The notes under the pieces: model-generated
What the model was told of the DNA's origin: nothing
The model's database searches: none
What the model saw: the letters and a program-made list of their open reading frames with translations, nothing else
Assembly (NCBI GenBank): GCA_039707465.1
Contig: CM077644.1
Coordinates: 95,399,375 to 95,463,374, forward strand
From: Rhabdophis nuchalis
Lineage: Eukaryota > Chordata > Lepidosauria > Squamata > Natricidae
Length of the DNA: 64,000 nucleotides
Direction of reading: 5' to 3'
Shown: in pieces, positions 45,841 through 57,250 of the stretch
How positions within the stretch are numbered: the first letter of the stretch is position 1
Layout: every line of letters starts with the position of its first letter
Translations under genes and position numbers: made by a program

Positions 45841-46481
45841 ATATTTGAATTTAAGGTACCTTTCTATCTCCACAGAGCTCCCTTGGGGTATGGCACCGTG
45901 CATTCTGCCTAATATGCTGATGTGTGACAGAAAGAAAGATTCCTCTTACTGTTGCTAAAATCCAGCCAGTCTCTCCTCCTCTTAGGCTTGTTCCACGTTC
46001 CTCTCCTCGTCCGTTGAGCGTGAACTTTTAGAGGGGGACACTGTGAGTAGCATGTTTTTTGGCTCCAGGGTACCTGAGGCTTGGCAATGGTGATGTGCAT
46101 GACTGAAAAGAAAATATTAGATTAAAGCGGCCCTTAATTTGATACATTTGACCATACTCCGAGAACATGATCCTTTCTGGCTAAGAGCAAATGGTAGTTT
46201 AATACAGCTTTGGGAAGGGTGCAACAAAGTTGTGTATGTGTACAGCGTGGCAGAAGTATTAAAACTTCCCCATCTGACTTATACCTACATTTGCTCTGAC
46301 TTATATACAGTTGTTGAGTTTTTCCCTAAGCAATTGAAGGAAATCCAGTATCCGTCTTGCTTTTCTTTCTATATTGCCTTAGTTTTGATTATCTTTCTGA
46401 CGATGATATGAACAGATAAACCACATTCTGAGCAAAGTCTTTCTGATGCCAGAACAATATTCTTAACGTTTGTTCAATACG

Positions 46482-46915
46482 GGTAGTTCTCAACTTATAA
46501 ACAGTTGCTTAACAAGCCATTTGGTGTTCTGATGGACTCAAAAAGTTATTTATGACTTGTCTTCAAAGTTACAACTGCCATGCCACCCCTGCGGTCATGT
46601 GATTCCATTTCAGGCACTTTTCCGTTTCAGCTCAGTGTCCCCCAGTCATGTGATCGCCTTTTGCCATGGTTTGTTTGCTGTTTTCCAAAACAACAAAAAA
46701 ACATCCATTAGATAAGCTAGATCCAGACTTATGACCATGTGATTTGCTTAAACACCATGTGATTTGCTTAATGACCACACAATTCACTTAACTGCAGGGG
46801 TTCACTTAACTGTCATAAAATCAAGCCTGGTCAGTGATTCAACTTATAATTGCAACAACTTGTAATTGCAACAATTTACAATCAAATTTATGCACTAAAT
46901 TGAGGACTACTTTTA
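46482..46915. mobile_element. Tigger-like non-autonomous element
   Basis: CGGGTAGTTCTCAACTTATAAAC start and AATTGAGGACTACTTT end. CAGGCACTT, CCCCCAGTCATGTGATC and GTTTGCTGTTTTCC blocks lie inside. Confidence 0.65.
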
Positions 46916-47141
46916 TGATGTCTGGAATATTTATCCAGAACTTTTTCTAACATATTAGCCTGTTTATTAATACCAACGTAGAAAATGTAACATTCATTGT
47001 GACTTGCTTTGAACATTGTCACTTTAACAATCTGTATGTTTTCTGCTTGTTTCATATATAGGTAGTCCTCGACTTAACAACAGTTCATTTAGTGACTGGT
47101 TGAAGTTACAATGGTATTGAAAAAAGTGATTTATGAACCAT

Positions 47142-47757
47142 TTGAGGTGCACCCCTTGAGGTGTACCCGGAAGCTCCAGCTAGTTCAGAATGCAGCCGCG
47201 CGGGGGATTTTGGGGCCTCTAGATGCTCCCATGAAACACCTCTCCTGCGCGAGCTGCACTGGCTGCCTGTGGCTTTCCGGGTGCGCTTCAAGGTGTTAGT
47301 AACAACCTTTAAAGCGCTCCATGGCAATGGACCTGGGTATTTGCAAGACCGCCTCCTAGCAAATACCTCCCTCCGACCAGTCCGCTCCCACAGATAGGGC
47401 CTCCTCAGGGTGCCATCAGCCAGTCAATGTCGGCTGACGACCCCTAGGGGGAGAGCCTTCTCTGTGGCAGCTCCTGCCCTCTGGAATGACCTATCCCCTG
47501 ACCTACGCACAACCACGGACCTGCGCCTTTTCCACCGAGCCTTGAAAACCCGTCTATTTCGTGCAGCCGGCCTGGCGTAGTTTTTTAATTTGCTTCAATT
47601 AGGGGTTTTACAGGGTATTTTAGAGCAGGCTTAGTGTTTAATCTATTTTTAGTATATTTATTGTATTGGATGTTTTACTGTTGTTTTTATTACTGCCTGT
47701 TCATCGCCCTGAGTCCCGAAAGGGAGAAAGGGCGGTATACAAATTTGAATAAAATAA
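47142..47757 (+). mobile_element. CR1/L3-clade LINE copy E, short 3' copy
   Basis: It starts GGTGCACCCCTTGAGGTG and holds only the C-terminal part ([17 protein letters not shown]..., [15 protein letters not shown]). A stop (TAG) follows RSHR near 47395. The 3' end CGCCCTGAGTCCCGAAAGGG...GGCGGTATAC leads into a (AATAA)n tail. Confidence 0.87.
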
Positions 47758-48575
47758 ATTTATTTTTTATTTTTTCAAATTTATACCCCGCCCTTCTCCT
47801 TGCAAGGATCCAGGGCAGCGCACAGGCAATATTAAAAACCATACAAAATTACAAAAATACATTATTAAAAACTATTAAATTATATCCCGTGCTAAAAACC
47901 CTTATAAAACCCTAAGAATTAAAATTTATACGAATAAAAGTCAGAAACGGGGGGTTATGCTAGGCCGGCTTGTTGGAATAAATACGTTTTGAGATGCTGG
48001 CGGAAGAGGCGGAGGTCCGAGGTGGTGCGTAGATCAGGGGGTAGGTCGTTCCAGAGGGCTGGGCCCGCCACAGAGAAGGCCCTTCCCCTGGGCGTCGCCA
48101 ACCTGCATTGCCCGGCCGACGGTACCCGGAGAAGGCCCTCTCTGTGGGAGCGGATCGGTCGAAGGGATGTATGGGGCAGGAGGCGGTCTCGTATGTAGCT
48201 AGGCCCCGAGCCATGGAGCGATTTAAAGATGGTCGTCAGCACCTTGAAGCGCACCCGAAAGGCCACAGGTAGCCAGTGCAGCTCACGCAGGAGAGGTGTT
48301 ATGTGGGATTGCCTTGCGGCACCCATAATCCCCCCCGCGGCCGCATTCTGAACTAACTGTAACCTTCGAGTGCACCTCAAGGGGAGCCCCATGTAGAGAG
48401 CGTTACAGTAGTCCAGCCAGGATGTCACGAGTGCTTGAGTGACTGTGCGGAAAGCAGTCCGGTCCAGTAAGGGGCGCAACTGGCGTATCAAGCGTACCTG
48501 ATAGAACGCCCCCCTGGCCACGGCCGTCACATGGTCCTCCATGGTCAGCCGGGAATCCAGGAGGACACCCAATAA
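47758..48575 (-). mobile_element. CR1/L3-clade LINE copy F, tail-to-tail with E
   Basis: An open 205-codon minus-strand frame (48572-47955) runs from MGVLLDSRLTMEDH to LKTYLFQQAGLA and stop, with no internal damage. The 3' end CCGCCCTTCTCCTTGC...CAGGGCAGCGCACAGG faces copy E across a shared A/T-rich tail (47745-47790). Confidence 0.9.
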
Positions 48576-48671
48576 ATAAAATAAAAATTTTCACTCTTAA
48601 TAACCATTAATAACCATTGGAGGACATGTGATCAAAATTCAGATGCTTGGCAACTGACACATATTTGAGAA

Positions 48672-48790
48672 GTCCCTGGGATTCACTGAGCTTGCTTGTT
48701 TTCTTGCAGATGTTTCATTACGTAGCACTGATGATGTAACCTAGTTTGGGTAATGCAAACTGCAAGAAAACAAGCAAGCTCAGAGAGCAC
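48672..48790. mobile_element. Palindromic MITE (GAGCTTGCTTGTTTTCTTGC arms)
   Basis: GAGCTTGCTTGTTTTCTTGC recurs as its reverse complement GCAAGAAAACAAGCAAGCTC (about 48760-48782), about 55 bp apart. The centre has GCACTGATGATGTAACC. No target duplication can be fixed. Confidence 0.7.
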
Positions 48791-49089
48791 CAAGGACCCC
48801 TCACGTCAGCCTTGAGCTGCAAACAGTCTCCTTTATTAGAGACTCATATTTATGACAGTTACAGTGTCCCGGGGTCCTGTGATCACCTTTTCTGACCTTC
48901 TAACAGACAAAGTCAATGGGGAAACCAGATCCACTTAACGCGTTACTAACTTAACAACTGCGGTAATTCACTTAACAAATATGGCAAGAAAAGTTGTAAA
49001 ATGGGACAAAATTCACTTAACAAATGTTTTGCTTAGCAACATAAATTTTGGGCTCAATGGTGGCCGTAAGTCGAGGACTACATGTAAAG

Positions 49090-50150
49090 TTCCCACACAC
49101 TCAACTTTAGATTTCTTTCATAAAAAATATATATATATAAGAAAATCAATAAATTTGTCCCTTAGAAAAGGCAGGATATCTACCTAGATCTCATCTTTTT
49201 GTTGCTCCTTCAATTACTCTTAAAGTGGTCCATACTTTGGATGCTATTAGTATGGGATTATCGTTTGCAATTGCAGAGAAGTCCTTGAGGAATCTAAACA
49301 CTTGAGTGGCATCTTAGTTTCCTAATCTTTCAGAATTCCCGACTTCCTCTGTATGACCCTTTTCTCTTTTGTTTTTGAAGAGATAAGTTATAATTGTGTG
49401 GTTTGGTTCCTACATTTCAAGGTAGCTCCAGCTTATTTATACAAAGCACAGAAAGAGTATGGAACAGTAAACCAAAGAAATTAAAAGCATGAAATGAGGG
49501 GGGGAAAGGAACAGAAACAGAGTTAAAACTGGTTTACACCAACATCGTTCACTATCTCTCTTTGAATCCACTTAAATCTACTTCTGTCATGTCCATACAC
49601 TGATTTCATATATTGCCTTTGGTTCATTAAACTTCTCTTTTTCATGAACTCGTCAACTTCATCCAGTGACAGTTTTGGACTTTCCCTTTCTTTCATCCGT
49701 TCACTCTTCACATATTTCTTTGCACTTTGAGCCTAATTTACATTCTGCATGACCAAACCCCCCTCAACTTTCTTCCTTCTTATTTTTGAATTCCATCACA
49801 GCACCCATTCATTCCTGGCCCTATCTTCTTCCTTTGCAATAAATACTCAGTTTTTAAATAGCCCATCCCTACCGCATTCAACTTCGCTTGATGTTTTTCC
49901 TAATTGTACCCTTCTCTCACTTCCACGTAACAAAGTAGCAAAAGCACCTATACCTATCGTTTTTCACCGTCGTGCGTAAAACCTGCTATGGTTCATTCCT
50001 GATTTCATGTGAAATAGCCCATAATCTTAGCATTTGAATTCTTCGTTACATCATGGTCTCTGTAATGTTTGGATCCTGACCTAGAACCATAGCATCATCT
50101 ACATACCAAATATAATAAATGTGATAATATAATAAATTATCACATGTACC
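49090..50150. other. Intron 3 sequence, nothing recognised
   Basis: No supported feature. A short (AT)n lies at 49128-49138. Confidence 0.5.
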
Positions 50151-50179
50151 AGAAGTAAACCTCGAATTATTACTGTAAT

Positions 50180-50562
50180 TGAGCCCGTCAATTACAACTG
50201 TAAGTTGTTATGTGACTCGCCATGTAACAGGACCTGATTTTAATTCCTTTTCTCAGTGTGGTCCTTAAGTGAAAACCCCAATCATTAAATGAATGCAAGG
50301 TTGTTAAGCAAAGCCATTGTTCTCTATGGGTCAGCTTCTAGCAAATCCATCATAAATCAGTCACAAGCCTGTGGGGTGCTGCAAATAAGACATAAATGTG
50401 GGCCATTGACAAGTGCCCAAAATGCAGTCATGTGACTATATAGGGGTTCCAAGATAGGATCTTCAAAGCCAAATTATAAGTAGCTTTTTTGGGGGGGCGT
50501 GGGTTCTGTCATAACTTTGAACTGTGGCTAAGTGATCGGTCATAAGTTGAGGACTACCTGTA
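50180..50562. mobile_element. Tigger-like non-autonomous element
   Basis: The right end GGTCATAAGTTGAGGACTACCTG is intact. The left is decayed (CAATTACAACTGTAAGTTG). Confidence 0.6.
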
Positions 50563-50999
50563 TAAATGCATTTCTCCTTATGTACATTAAGCAGCCATTA
50601 CATAGCTTTGTCCTACTTTCTGCTCAACATTGAAGCATTTCATTGAGACTCGTGCAGGTTTTATTTTTCCATCATATTCTGCTCTTACTGCATTCAGCAG
50701 CTGATCTCCAACTGTATTGTCTGACAACATTTCCATAATATACAACCATTCATTTTGTCCCATGCTTTCTCTAAATCAACTGACATACAGTAATGTTTCT
50801 TTCTCAATTACACAACTCTCAGTAACCTTCCAAAAATAGGAATCTGATGTACACATCCATATATCCTCCATAAAAGTTGCACTGCAGTTACCAAATTTTG
50901 CTCATTGCTGTCTCTTGTTCCCTTATAACTAGGATTCTACCAAAGATCATCCCAGGAATACTTAACAAACCGTTTTCTCCTAGGTTTCACCTTCCCCAC

Positions 51000-51446
51000 C
51001 AGGGTTGGGTTCCTGCCAGTTCTAGCCTCTTCTATAGAAGAGGTGCCACAAATCTACAGTGCTGTTTAGAACTGGTTCCAGCTCCCTCCCCCCGGTCTGT
51101 CCGCACCACATCAAGATGAAGAACAAGAGGAGGAATTCTGGGAGTTGAAGTCCACAAGTCTTAAAGTGGTCAAGTTTTTTTTCTAAAGGGTTAGGGGTGC
51201 AAGGGTCTTGTAACTTGACAGCTTTAAGACTTGCGTGCTTCAAATGCCAGAGTTCCTGAGCCAACATTTTGGTTGCTAAGCAAGAGCGTTGTTAAGTTAG
51301 TTTCACCACATTTTACAAGTTGGCCACACCCACCCAGTTACATGACTGCCAAGCCGCTCCCACTCAGTCACATGGCTGGCAAGCCACTCCCACAAAGCAG
51401 GCCACACCTACATAAGAGGTTTAAAAAAATTTGAAACCCACCACTG
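51000..51446. mobile_element. hAT-like composite element, sister of 20072-20564
   Basis: The ends are CAGGGTTGGGTTCC and GAAACCCACCACTG. TTCCCCAC/TTCCCCAT is a 7/8 duplication without TA. It shares the CTTCTATAGAAGAGGT motif, the internal MITE remnant and the CCACACCCACCCAGT units with the 20072 copy. Confidence 0.82.
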
Positions 51447-51449
51447 TTC

Positions 51450-52345
51450 CCCATTAACTCTAAATGGCAGCCTAATTCTAAACATGTTTATTTTGAGCTA
51501 AATTTTCTTTAAAATATGTGGAATTTATTTGTATTGAGTTTAGAATTTTAATGCCATCAGCTACCGCAGACGTAACCCTGAAATGTGACCCATTATTTTT
51601 ACTTGAGGTTACTTTGTTGTAGGCCAATGCCACTCTTACCTGTAATAAGCTTTAATTTGCCCAGTAGGACTTGTTTTTCAAGTATGCCTATTTGTAATTG
51701 AGCTCTGTGTATCAGTCAGGTCAAAAAAATAAAGACTCATTCTATTTAGTATTTATCTTTCAAGGAAAGAAAGAGAGAGAGAGAAAGAGAAAGAGAGGTA
51801 GAGAGAGCATTTCTTTTGTGAAGTTACCAAAAAGCAGATATGTAAACTATTTCTTTGTTCTTCAGAAGGTCTGCTTTTAAGGATATGAAATTAAAGGACT
51901 CATTTTAATTTGTGGATTTTTTTGGGGGGGAAATAGTCTACAGATGTGCAGGCAAGTTTGATATCCACTATGAGGTTATTTTCCAGGTTTGGATTAGAAA
52001 TTGTTGTTTTACATTCGTACAAGGAAAAACACTACTGTTTTATCAGAAATAACTAAAAAAACTGCCCCAAAAATCTTAAATTCTACCATCTTCCAGGGGA
52101 AAGAAAAGAATTTGCAGTCATTAAAAATTAGCAAAGAAACAAAAAATTATTTAAACAGCAATCCCACCCAGAATAGTGCAAGCATAATTAAAATTAATGT
52201 TAAAAATTATCAACAATTAAAATTTGTGATAAAGCAATAAAGTCGGTTATAACATTTACAGTTACAGTATTAATATCATTTATAAAGAATAGAAGTACCA
52301 ACTAGTATTAATATTGATCTTCATGGCTGTATTTGCTCAGACTAT
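51450..52345. other. Intron 3 sequence; one GA-rich tract
   Basis: (GA)n/(GAAA)n tract at 51764-51808, otherwise no recognised structure. Confidence 0.5.
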
Positions 52346-52348
52346 TGA

Positions 52349-52560
52349 GAGCCAGTTTGGTCTGGTGGTTAAGGCCCCAGGCTAGAAACCAGGAGACAGG
52401 AAGTTCTAGTCCTACCTTCATCATGAAAGCTGGCTGGGTGACTTTGAGCCAGTCACACTCTCTCAGCCCAATTCACTTCACAGGACTGTTGCTGAGGGGG
52501 GAAAAACAGGAGGAAGAAGGAGCATTAGATATGTTTACCGCCTTAAGTTATTTGTAAAAA
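52349..52560 (+). mobile_element. tRNA-derived SINE, second type
   Basis: Head GAGCCAGTTTGGTCTGGTGG, B-box-like AAGTTCTAGTCCTACC, body GGGTGACTTTGAGCCAGTCAC, then GGGAAAAACAGGAGGAAG. The same family occurs at 54660 (antisense), 55662 (antisense, partial) and 56874. Confidence 0.8.
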
Positions 52561-53022
52561 TAATAAGCACGGAATTGAAAAGTATTTCACCTATGGCTTA
52601 ATGAATTCAGTCTAATTGCCTGGCTTCACTTGTTCATTATTGGTCACTATTTACATGGGATGTGTTCATATACAATACTAGACGAAAATATGATTGGCTA
52701 GTTTGTTGCTCAGCCAAAATGCAATGAATAAAAGAGATTAATATTGCTTTCCTCTCTGCAAGCCATTTTGAAAATTTACCTACTACAGCAAAGCAATTTT
52801 CATCTCCTTAAATAGATTATTTTTCCACCAGAAATCTGCTGGTACGGATACCACCTTTGGGTGGGGGTTGGGGGGGGGGGGTTCCACTCTTACACTGTTC
52901 CACAAATGTAAATGACAGATTTGTTCCTGGAGACAAAGAGAGTCTGTAATAAAATTTTGGAGCCACTCAATCTGTGGCCTCTGCCTTATTTGATAGACCC
53001 TAAAATTAGGCACCCTCTAGGC

Positions 53023-53111
53023 CAGGGATCTCCAAAGTCAGCAAAGTCGAGTGAGGAACTCTGAGAATTGAAGTCCACAAGTCTTAAAATTGCCAAGATT
53101 GAAGACCTCTG
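53023..53111. mobile_element. Palindrome-derived hAT MITE
   Basis: CAGGGATCTCC...GAAGACCTCTG with CTCTAGGC/CTCTAGAC (7/8) duplication (53015-53022, 53112-53119). The left arm is partly lost. Confidence 0.75.
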
Positions 53112-53146
53112 CTCTAGACCACTTTTCTTTTTGGGCTCCCCTACAG

Positions 53147-53248
53147 CAGGGGTCTCCAACCTTTGCAACTTTAAGTCTGAAGGACTTCAGCTCCCAGACT
53201 TCTCCAGCCAGCTTTCAGACTTAAAGTTGCAAAGATTGGAGACCCCTG
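53147..53248. mobile_element. Palindromic hAT MITE sharing its target repeat with the next element
   Basis: The arms begin CAGGGGTCTCCAACCTTTGC. CCCTACAG is duplicated (53139-53146, 53249-53256), and a third CCCTACAG follows at 54484-54491. Confidence 0.92.
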
Positions 53249-53256
53249 CCCTACAG

Positions 53257-53439
53257 CAGGGGTCCCCAACCTTTTTTGCACCAGGGACCGGTTTCATTTT
53301 AAAGAAAATTCTGCGGACCGGCTGAGTGTCTCAGCAGTCATGTGACTGGGTGGGCATGGCCAACTTGGAAAATGTGAAACTCACTTAACAATGATCTTGG
53401 TTAGCAACCAAACTTTTGGCCTCAACTGTGGTCATAAGT

Positions 53440-53514
<75 letters not shown>

Positions 53515-53519
53515 CTTTT

Positions 53520-53561
<42 letters not shown>

Positions 53562-54483
53562 TCTTTGTCTCTGTCTCTCTTTCTTTCTCTCGCTATTTCT
53601 TTCTTTCTCTCTTTCTCTCTCTTTCCCTTTCTCTCTTTATTTCTTTCTCTTTCTTTTTCTCTTTCCCTCTTTCTCTCTTTTTCTTTCTCTCTTTCTCTCT
53701 TTCTGTATCTTTTTCTGTCTCTTTCCTTTCTGTCTCTTTCTCTCTGTCTTTCTCTCTCTCCCACTTTTTTTTCTTTCTTTCTCTTTCTTTCTCTCTGTCT
53801 CTCTCCTTCATCCGCCCATCTCTGTCACTCTGTGTGTGTGTGTGTGCGTGTGTCTGTCTGTCTTGCATTCACTCAATCACTCATTCTGTGTCTCTGTCTA
53901 TCTTTCTCTCCCTCCCTCCCTCTCTCTGTCTCTCTATGTGTGTCTGTCGTCGTCATCGTCGTCGTCCCCCAGCCTCCTCAGCCCGCCTGCCGCGCTTGGT
54001 TGCTCGTTCACTCGTTCCGGCTCCGTGGCTGGGTAGGAGCCGGGCTGGAGAGGAGGAGGAGGGAGGAGGGGGCAGCCCATTGGGCAGAGCGCACGGGAGA
54101 ACGCAGGAGGATGGTGGGGGCTCTTTCTCCACCCTCGTCGACGGAGGGACTCCTGTGCGCTGCCGGAGCAACCCTCCCTACGGCCGCCAGTTCCCTCCCC
54201 TGCCCGCGGAGCCTCCGCAGCCCCTGGAAGAAAACGAGTGGCCAGCATGCCAGCAGGGGAAGGAATCGGTGGCTGGTCCGGCGGCGCCCAGAAGTCCCTC
54301 CGTCGACGAGGGAGGAGGAAGAGCCACACTCCAACGGCGTGAACAGCCGTGCCTGCGTTCTCCTGCGCGCTCTGCTCAGGGGGCTGCCCCCTCCTCCTTC
54401 CTCCTCCTCTCCAGTCCTGCGGCCCGGCTCCCACCCAGCCACGGACCGGCACCGGTCCGCGGCCCGGGGGTTGGGGACCCTTG
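53257..54483. mobile_element. hAT-like element with CTTT microsatellite and GC-rich interior
   Basis: The ends are CAGGGGTCCCCAACC and GGTTGGGGACCCTTG, flanked by CCCTACAG (53249-53256, 54484-54491). Its own left arm (to 53330) is followed by a CAGTGGTGGG-type fragment (53331-53440), then the CTTT array and a GC-rich block (53960-54480) that is itself partly palindromic. The long open frames here are Ser/Phe/Leu repeats and GC-rich shadows, not genes. Confidence 0.85.
53441..53960. repeat. Long (CTTT)n / CT-rich microsatellite
   Basis: Pure CTTT from 53441 to about 53513 decays into mixed CTTT/CT/CTGT. A (TG)n run follows at 53829-53850 and CCCTCCCTCC near 53908. Confidence 0.97.
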
Positions 54484-54659
54484 CCCTACAGTATTAAAAC
54501 AATACTGCCTAGACAGGTTACAGTAAATCTGGTCTAAATGATCAAAATTGATGAGGGTGGAATTGAGAGGGTAGGTGTATAACTCTCCTAATTTCCCATT
54601 TTTCCTTGTGCCTGCAAAGTCATTTATGCATTTAGTATCGTACCTTTATTATTTTTATA

Positions 54660-54845
54660 AACAACTCAGGGTGGACAACATATATAATACTCCTCCCTCC
54701 TCCTGTTTTCCCCACAACAACAACAATCCTGTGAGGTCAATTGGGCTGAGAGAGAGTGACTGGCCCAAAGCCATCCAGCCAGCTTTCATGGCTAAGGTGA
54801 GACTAGAACTCAGAGGCTCCCAGTCTCTAGCCAGGCGCCTTAAAG
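54660..54845 (-). mobile_element. tRNA-derived SINE, second type, antisense
   Basis: The reverse complement shows the ACTCTCTCTCAGCCCAATTG body and CTGGCTAGAGACTGGGAG, with CAACAACAACAATCCTGTGAGG on the + strand. Confidence 0.75.
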
Positions 54846-55661
54846 ACGAGATCAAATTGACTCTCCAGTTTGGGACATGGACAATTAGACACTTTTGCTC
54901 TGGGAAATCCAGGTCCTCCCCACCATTCCACATGTTATCAAGACAATCTAGGTAGGACATTTGGATTTGTGTGAAACTGTAGGTATCCTTAAGGACATTT
55001 CAGAGTGGCTGGTCACACAGTTTGGGAAAAGTCTTCGGTGACCTTAGCATAGCCAACAGCAATGGGTGGCTGCAGCTGTTTGCATACCCTGTTTACAATG
55101 GAAATAGGATTTGACCAGTAAGCCTTGAGCAAAGAGAGATGACTGGTTCTGCTACTTTCAGTTTTTTTAGTCCTCTATAGTGCAAGGATCAGATGTTGAA
55201 TGAACGCTTATTGCGCAATGTAGTTGACGGGTTAGTCATAACACTTGCACCGCAAAGCAGGTTTTATGAGTCTCTTCTTCCTCCCAAGTATCATCGCACT
55301 TCCCTTAAAATATAAAAATACCTGTCTGCCTATCTGCTGGGGCATCTTTGCAAGCCTGCTAGAAAAACTCGTTTTTCTGCATCACCAAAGAGGGTGAGAA
55401 CTTTTGATTTCTTTAGAGTTGCTAGGATACCCCTTGTTATGATAAATTGATTACATCGGTGTCGTCTGTGGCGGCAATAGAAGCAGACATCCTGTCCCTC
55501 TCCTTGCTCTTGAAGCTGCCAAACTTTAGAAGAGGGCACAGCAAAAACTAGCAGACATCTGGGAAACGGAGAATATAAGGCGGTGGGGTACAGTAGAGAA
55601 ACCCAGAAACCAGTTGAGTTATTGGTGCTCAGGCTACTTGGTATTTTGTTTATTTTATTTA

Positions 55662-55800
55662 CTTATTAGATTTTTGTCTTGCCTTCATTATGGTATAAGT
55701 TACCCAAGGAGGTGAACATACATATTATTCCTTCCTCCTCCTATGTTTCCCCACAACAACAACCCTGTGAGGTAGATTGGCCCAAAGTCACCAGCCACTT
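55662..55800 (-). mobile_element. tRNA-derived SINE, second type, tail half, antisense
   Basis: CCCCACAACAACAACCCTGTGAGGTAGATTGG matches the 54660 copy. The head is missing. Confidence 0.6.
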
Positions 55801-55814
55801 AGTATAGGATAGGG

Positions 55815-56260
55815 TCGTGATGACGAATCTATGGTGTATATGCCACAGGTGGCACGCAGAACCCCCTCTGCGGACATCCCAGCTCATCTCCACCATACGT
55901 TCGTGTGCCCCGCCCCCGCCAGCCAGCTGGTCTTCCGGTCTCTGCCGGGTATGCCCAGGGGGGAAGGGGGCATGCACGCGGGGCGCTCACATTGCATTTT
56001 GGGGCCTTGCACAGTGCCCCTGCACCCCGTTTTGTCTTCCAGATTGGTACAGGAGGGAGAGTTGAAGTCCACATGGGACACGGGGGGTGCGGGGTGCCCT
56101 GTTTTCGGCCTGGAAAGCCTCCTGCACCAACCTGGAAGACAAAAATGAGCGAGGGGAGAGGGGCACATGCACAGGGGGGAGCGTGGGGTGAGTCATGCAT
56201 GCATGCAAGGGGGCATATGGGGGGACCTGCGCATTGCACTATGCGCAGGCACCATATGCT
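55815..56260. mobile_element. hAT-like element, related to 2741-3170, right end unclear
   Basis: GTGATGACGAATCTATGGTG and GGTGGCACGCAGA near the left end match the CAGTGATGGnGAACC family. GC-rich frames overlap on both strands with no transposase motif. Confidence 0.5.
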
Positions 56261-56873
56261 AACTATTCTGATTTCTAGTCACATCAGAAGTTCAGTGTGG
56301 CTAAAATGATGAGTTTTCACCCTCTCATCTTATTTTCAGATATTTCCTAATGAGTTATTGTATCAGCTCACCGGTGCTAGAATGTCTGTCTCACATCCAG
56401 CATTTTTGTGCATCGTTTTATTACTGTCTGTACATTCTTTCTTTCTTTTTTTAATCTTCTTGTGGGCGGTTTGGCTTCCACCCAACCACAGGTGTGTTGT
56501 AGATACAGCATTTCTCTCAACATAGTATTGTGTCTAGCCAAAGTGGCCTACAGTCACTGAGCTTTGTGCTGATAAAAAAAAAAGTGCTTTGGGGCCTTGG
56601 AGGTGCAACTAATGTACGGATTTGTTAAAACATCTAGGGTTTTCCCCAGGATTGCACAGCTGCCTTGTTAATCCAGAACAAGAGGCATTTCCAGACAGTT
56701 GTGACACACATTTCCCTATGAACTCCAAAGCACTTCCCCTCTCCAAATTTGCATTTATATTCAATTTGCATAACCTTACAAATATGTTATGTTTATGTTC
56801 AATATTCCTCAAGAAGAATTTTAATTAACAGGGCGAAAACACACACATATACACATACCAGAACGTCTTCCTA

Positions 56874-57250
56874 GAGCCAGTTTGGTCTAGTGCAGGGGTT
56901 CCCAAACTTGGCAACTTGAAGACTTGTGGACTTCAACTCCCAGAATTCTCCAGCCAGCAGAGCTGAGCTGGCTGAGCCAGCAGAGTCTTCAAGTTGCTAA
57001 GTTTGGGAACCCCTGGTCTAGTGGTTAAGGCACCAGGCTAGAAAGCAGAAGACCAGGAGTTCTACTCCCGCCTTAGCCACAAAAGCCAGATGGGTGATCT
57101 TGGGCCAGTCACTCTCTCTCTCAGCTCAATTCTCCTCACAAGCCTGTTGTTATGAGGAAAATTGGAGGAGGAGGATAGGTTGGATGTGTTTGCTGCCTTA
57201 ACTGATTTGTAAAAATAATAAGGGTGGGATTCAAATAAATAAATAAAATT
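56874..57250 (+). mobile_element. tRNA-derived SINE, second type, interrupted in its head
   Basis: GAGCCAGTTTGGTCTAGTG is split by the MITE at 56893-57015 and resumes GTCTAGTGGTTAAGGCACC. The body ends with AAATAATAAGGGTGGGATTC and an (AAAT)n tail. Confidence 0.85.
56893..57015. mobile_element. Palindromic hAT MITE inserted in a SINE A-box region
   Basis: The ends are CAGGGGTTCCCAAACTTGG and its complement. GTCTAGTG is duplicated perfectly (56885-56892, 57016-57023) and is part of the SINE's own sequence. Confidence 0.94.

Larger units (their letters stand above)
47060..49086. mobile_element. Tigger-like element split by two LINE insertions and an inverted-repeat MITE
   Basis: The left end TAGGTAGTCCTCGACTTAAC (47060-47135) and the right end GGCCGTAAGTCGAGGACTAC (to 49086) belong to one family. 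LINE copies E and F lie between them (47142-48580), and a palindromic MITE at 48672-48790 adds a further insertion. Confidence 0.7.

Noticed and set aside
47281..47340. AATGGACCTGGG as a possible start of the ALG14 last exon
   Set aside because: It lies in the LINE copy E reading frame (ALHGNGPGYL) and has no splice acceptor or downstream ALG14 blocks.
836..53800. Regular short repeats considered as CRISPR-like arrays
   Set aside because: All are microsatellites or transposon arms; no constant repeat with variable spacers, and the DNA is eukaryotic.
53391..54497. 368-codon open frame and several overlapping long frames
   Set aside because: It is the translation of the CTTT/CT microsatellite (Ser/Phe/Leu) followed by the GC-rich interior of a hAT-like element. 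Frames are open on several strands at once with no domain.
55829..56309. Overlapping frames of 94-136 codons rich in Pro, Ala and Gly
   Set aside because: They lie in a GC-rich hAT-like element, with open frames on both strands and no recognisable domain.
54660..57250. tRNA-like A and B boxes at several sites
   Set aside because: They are heads of SINEs with long non-tRNA bodies and tails, not tRNA genes; no cloverleaf with acceptor pairing.
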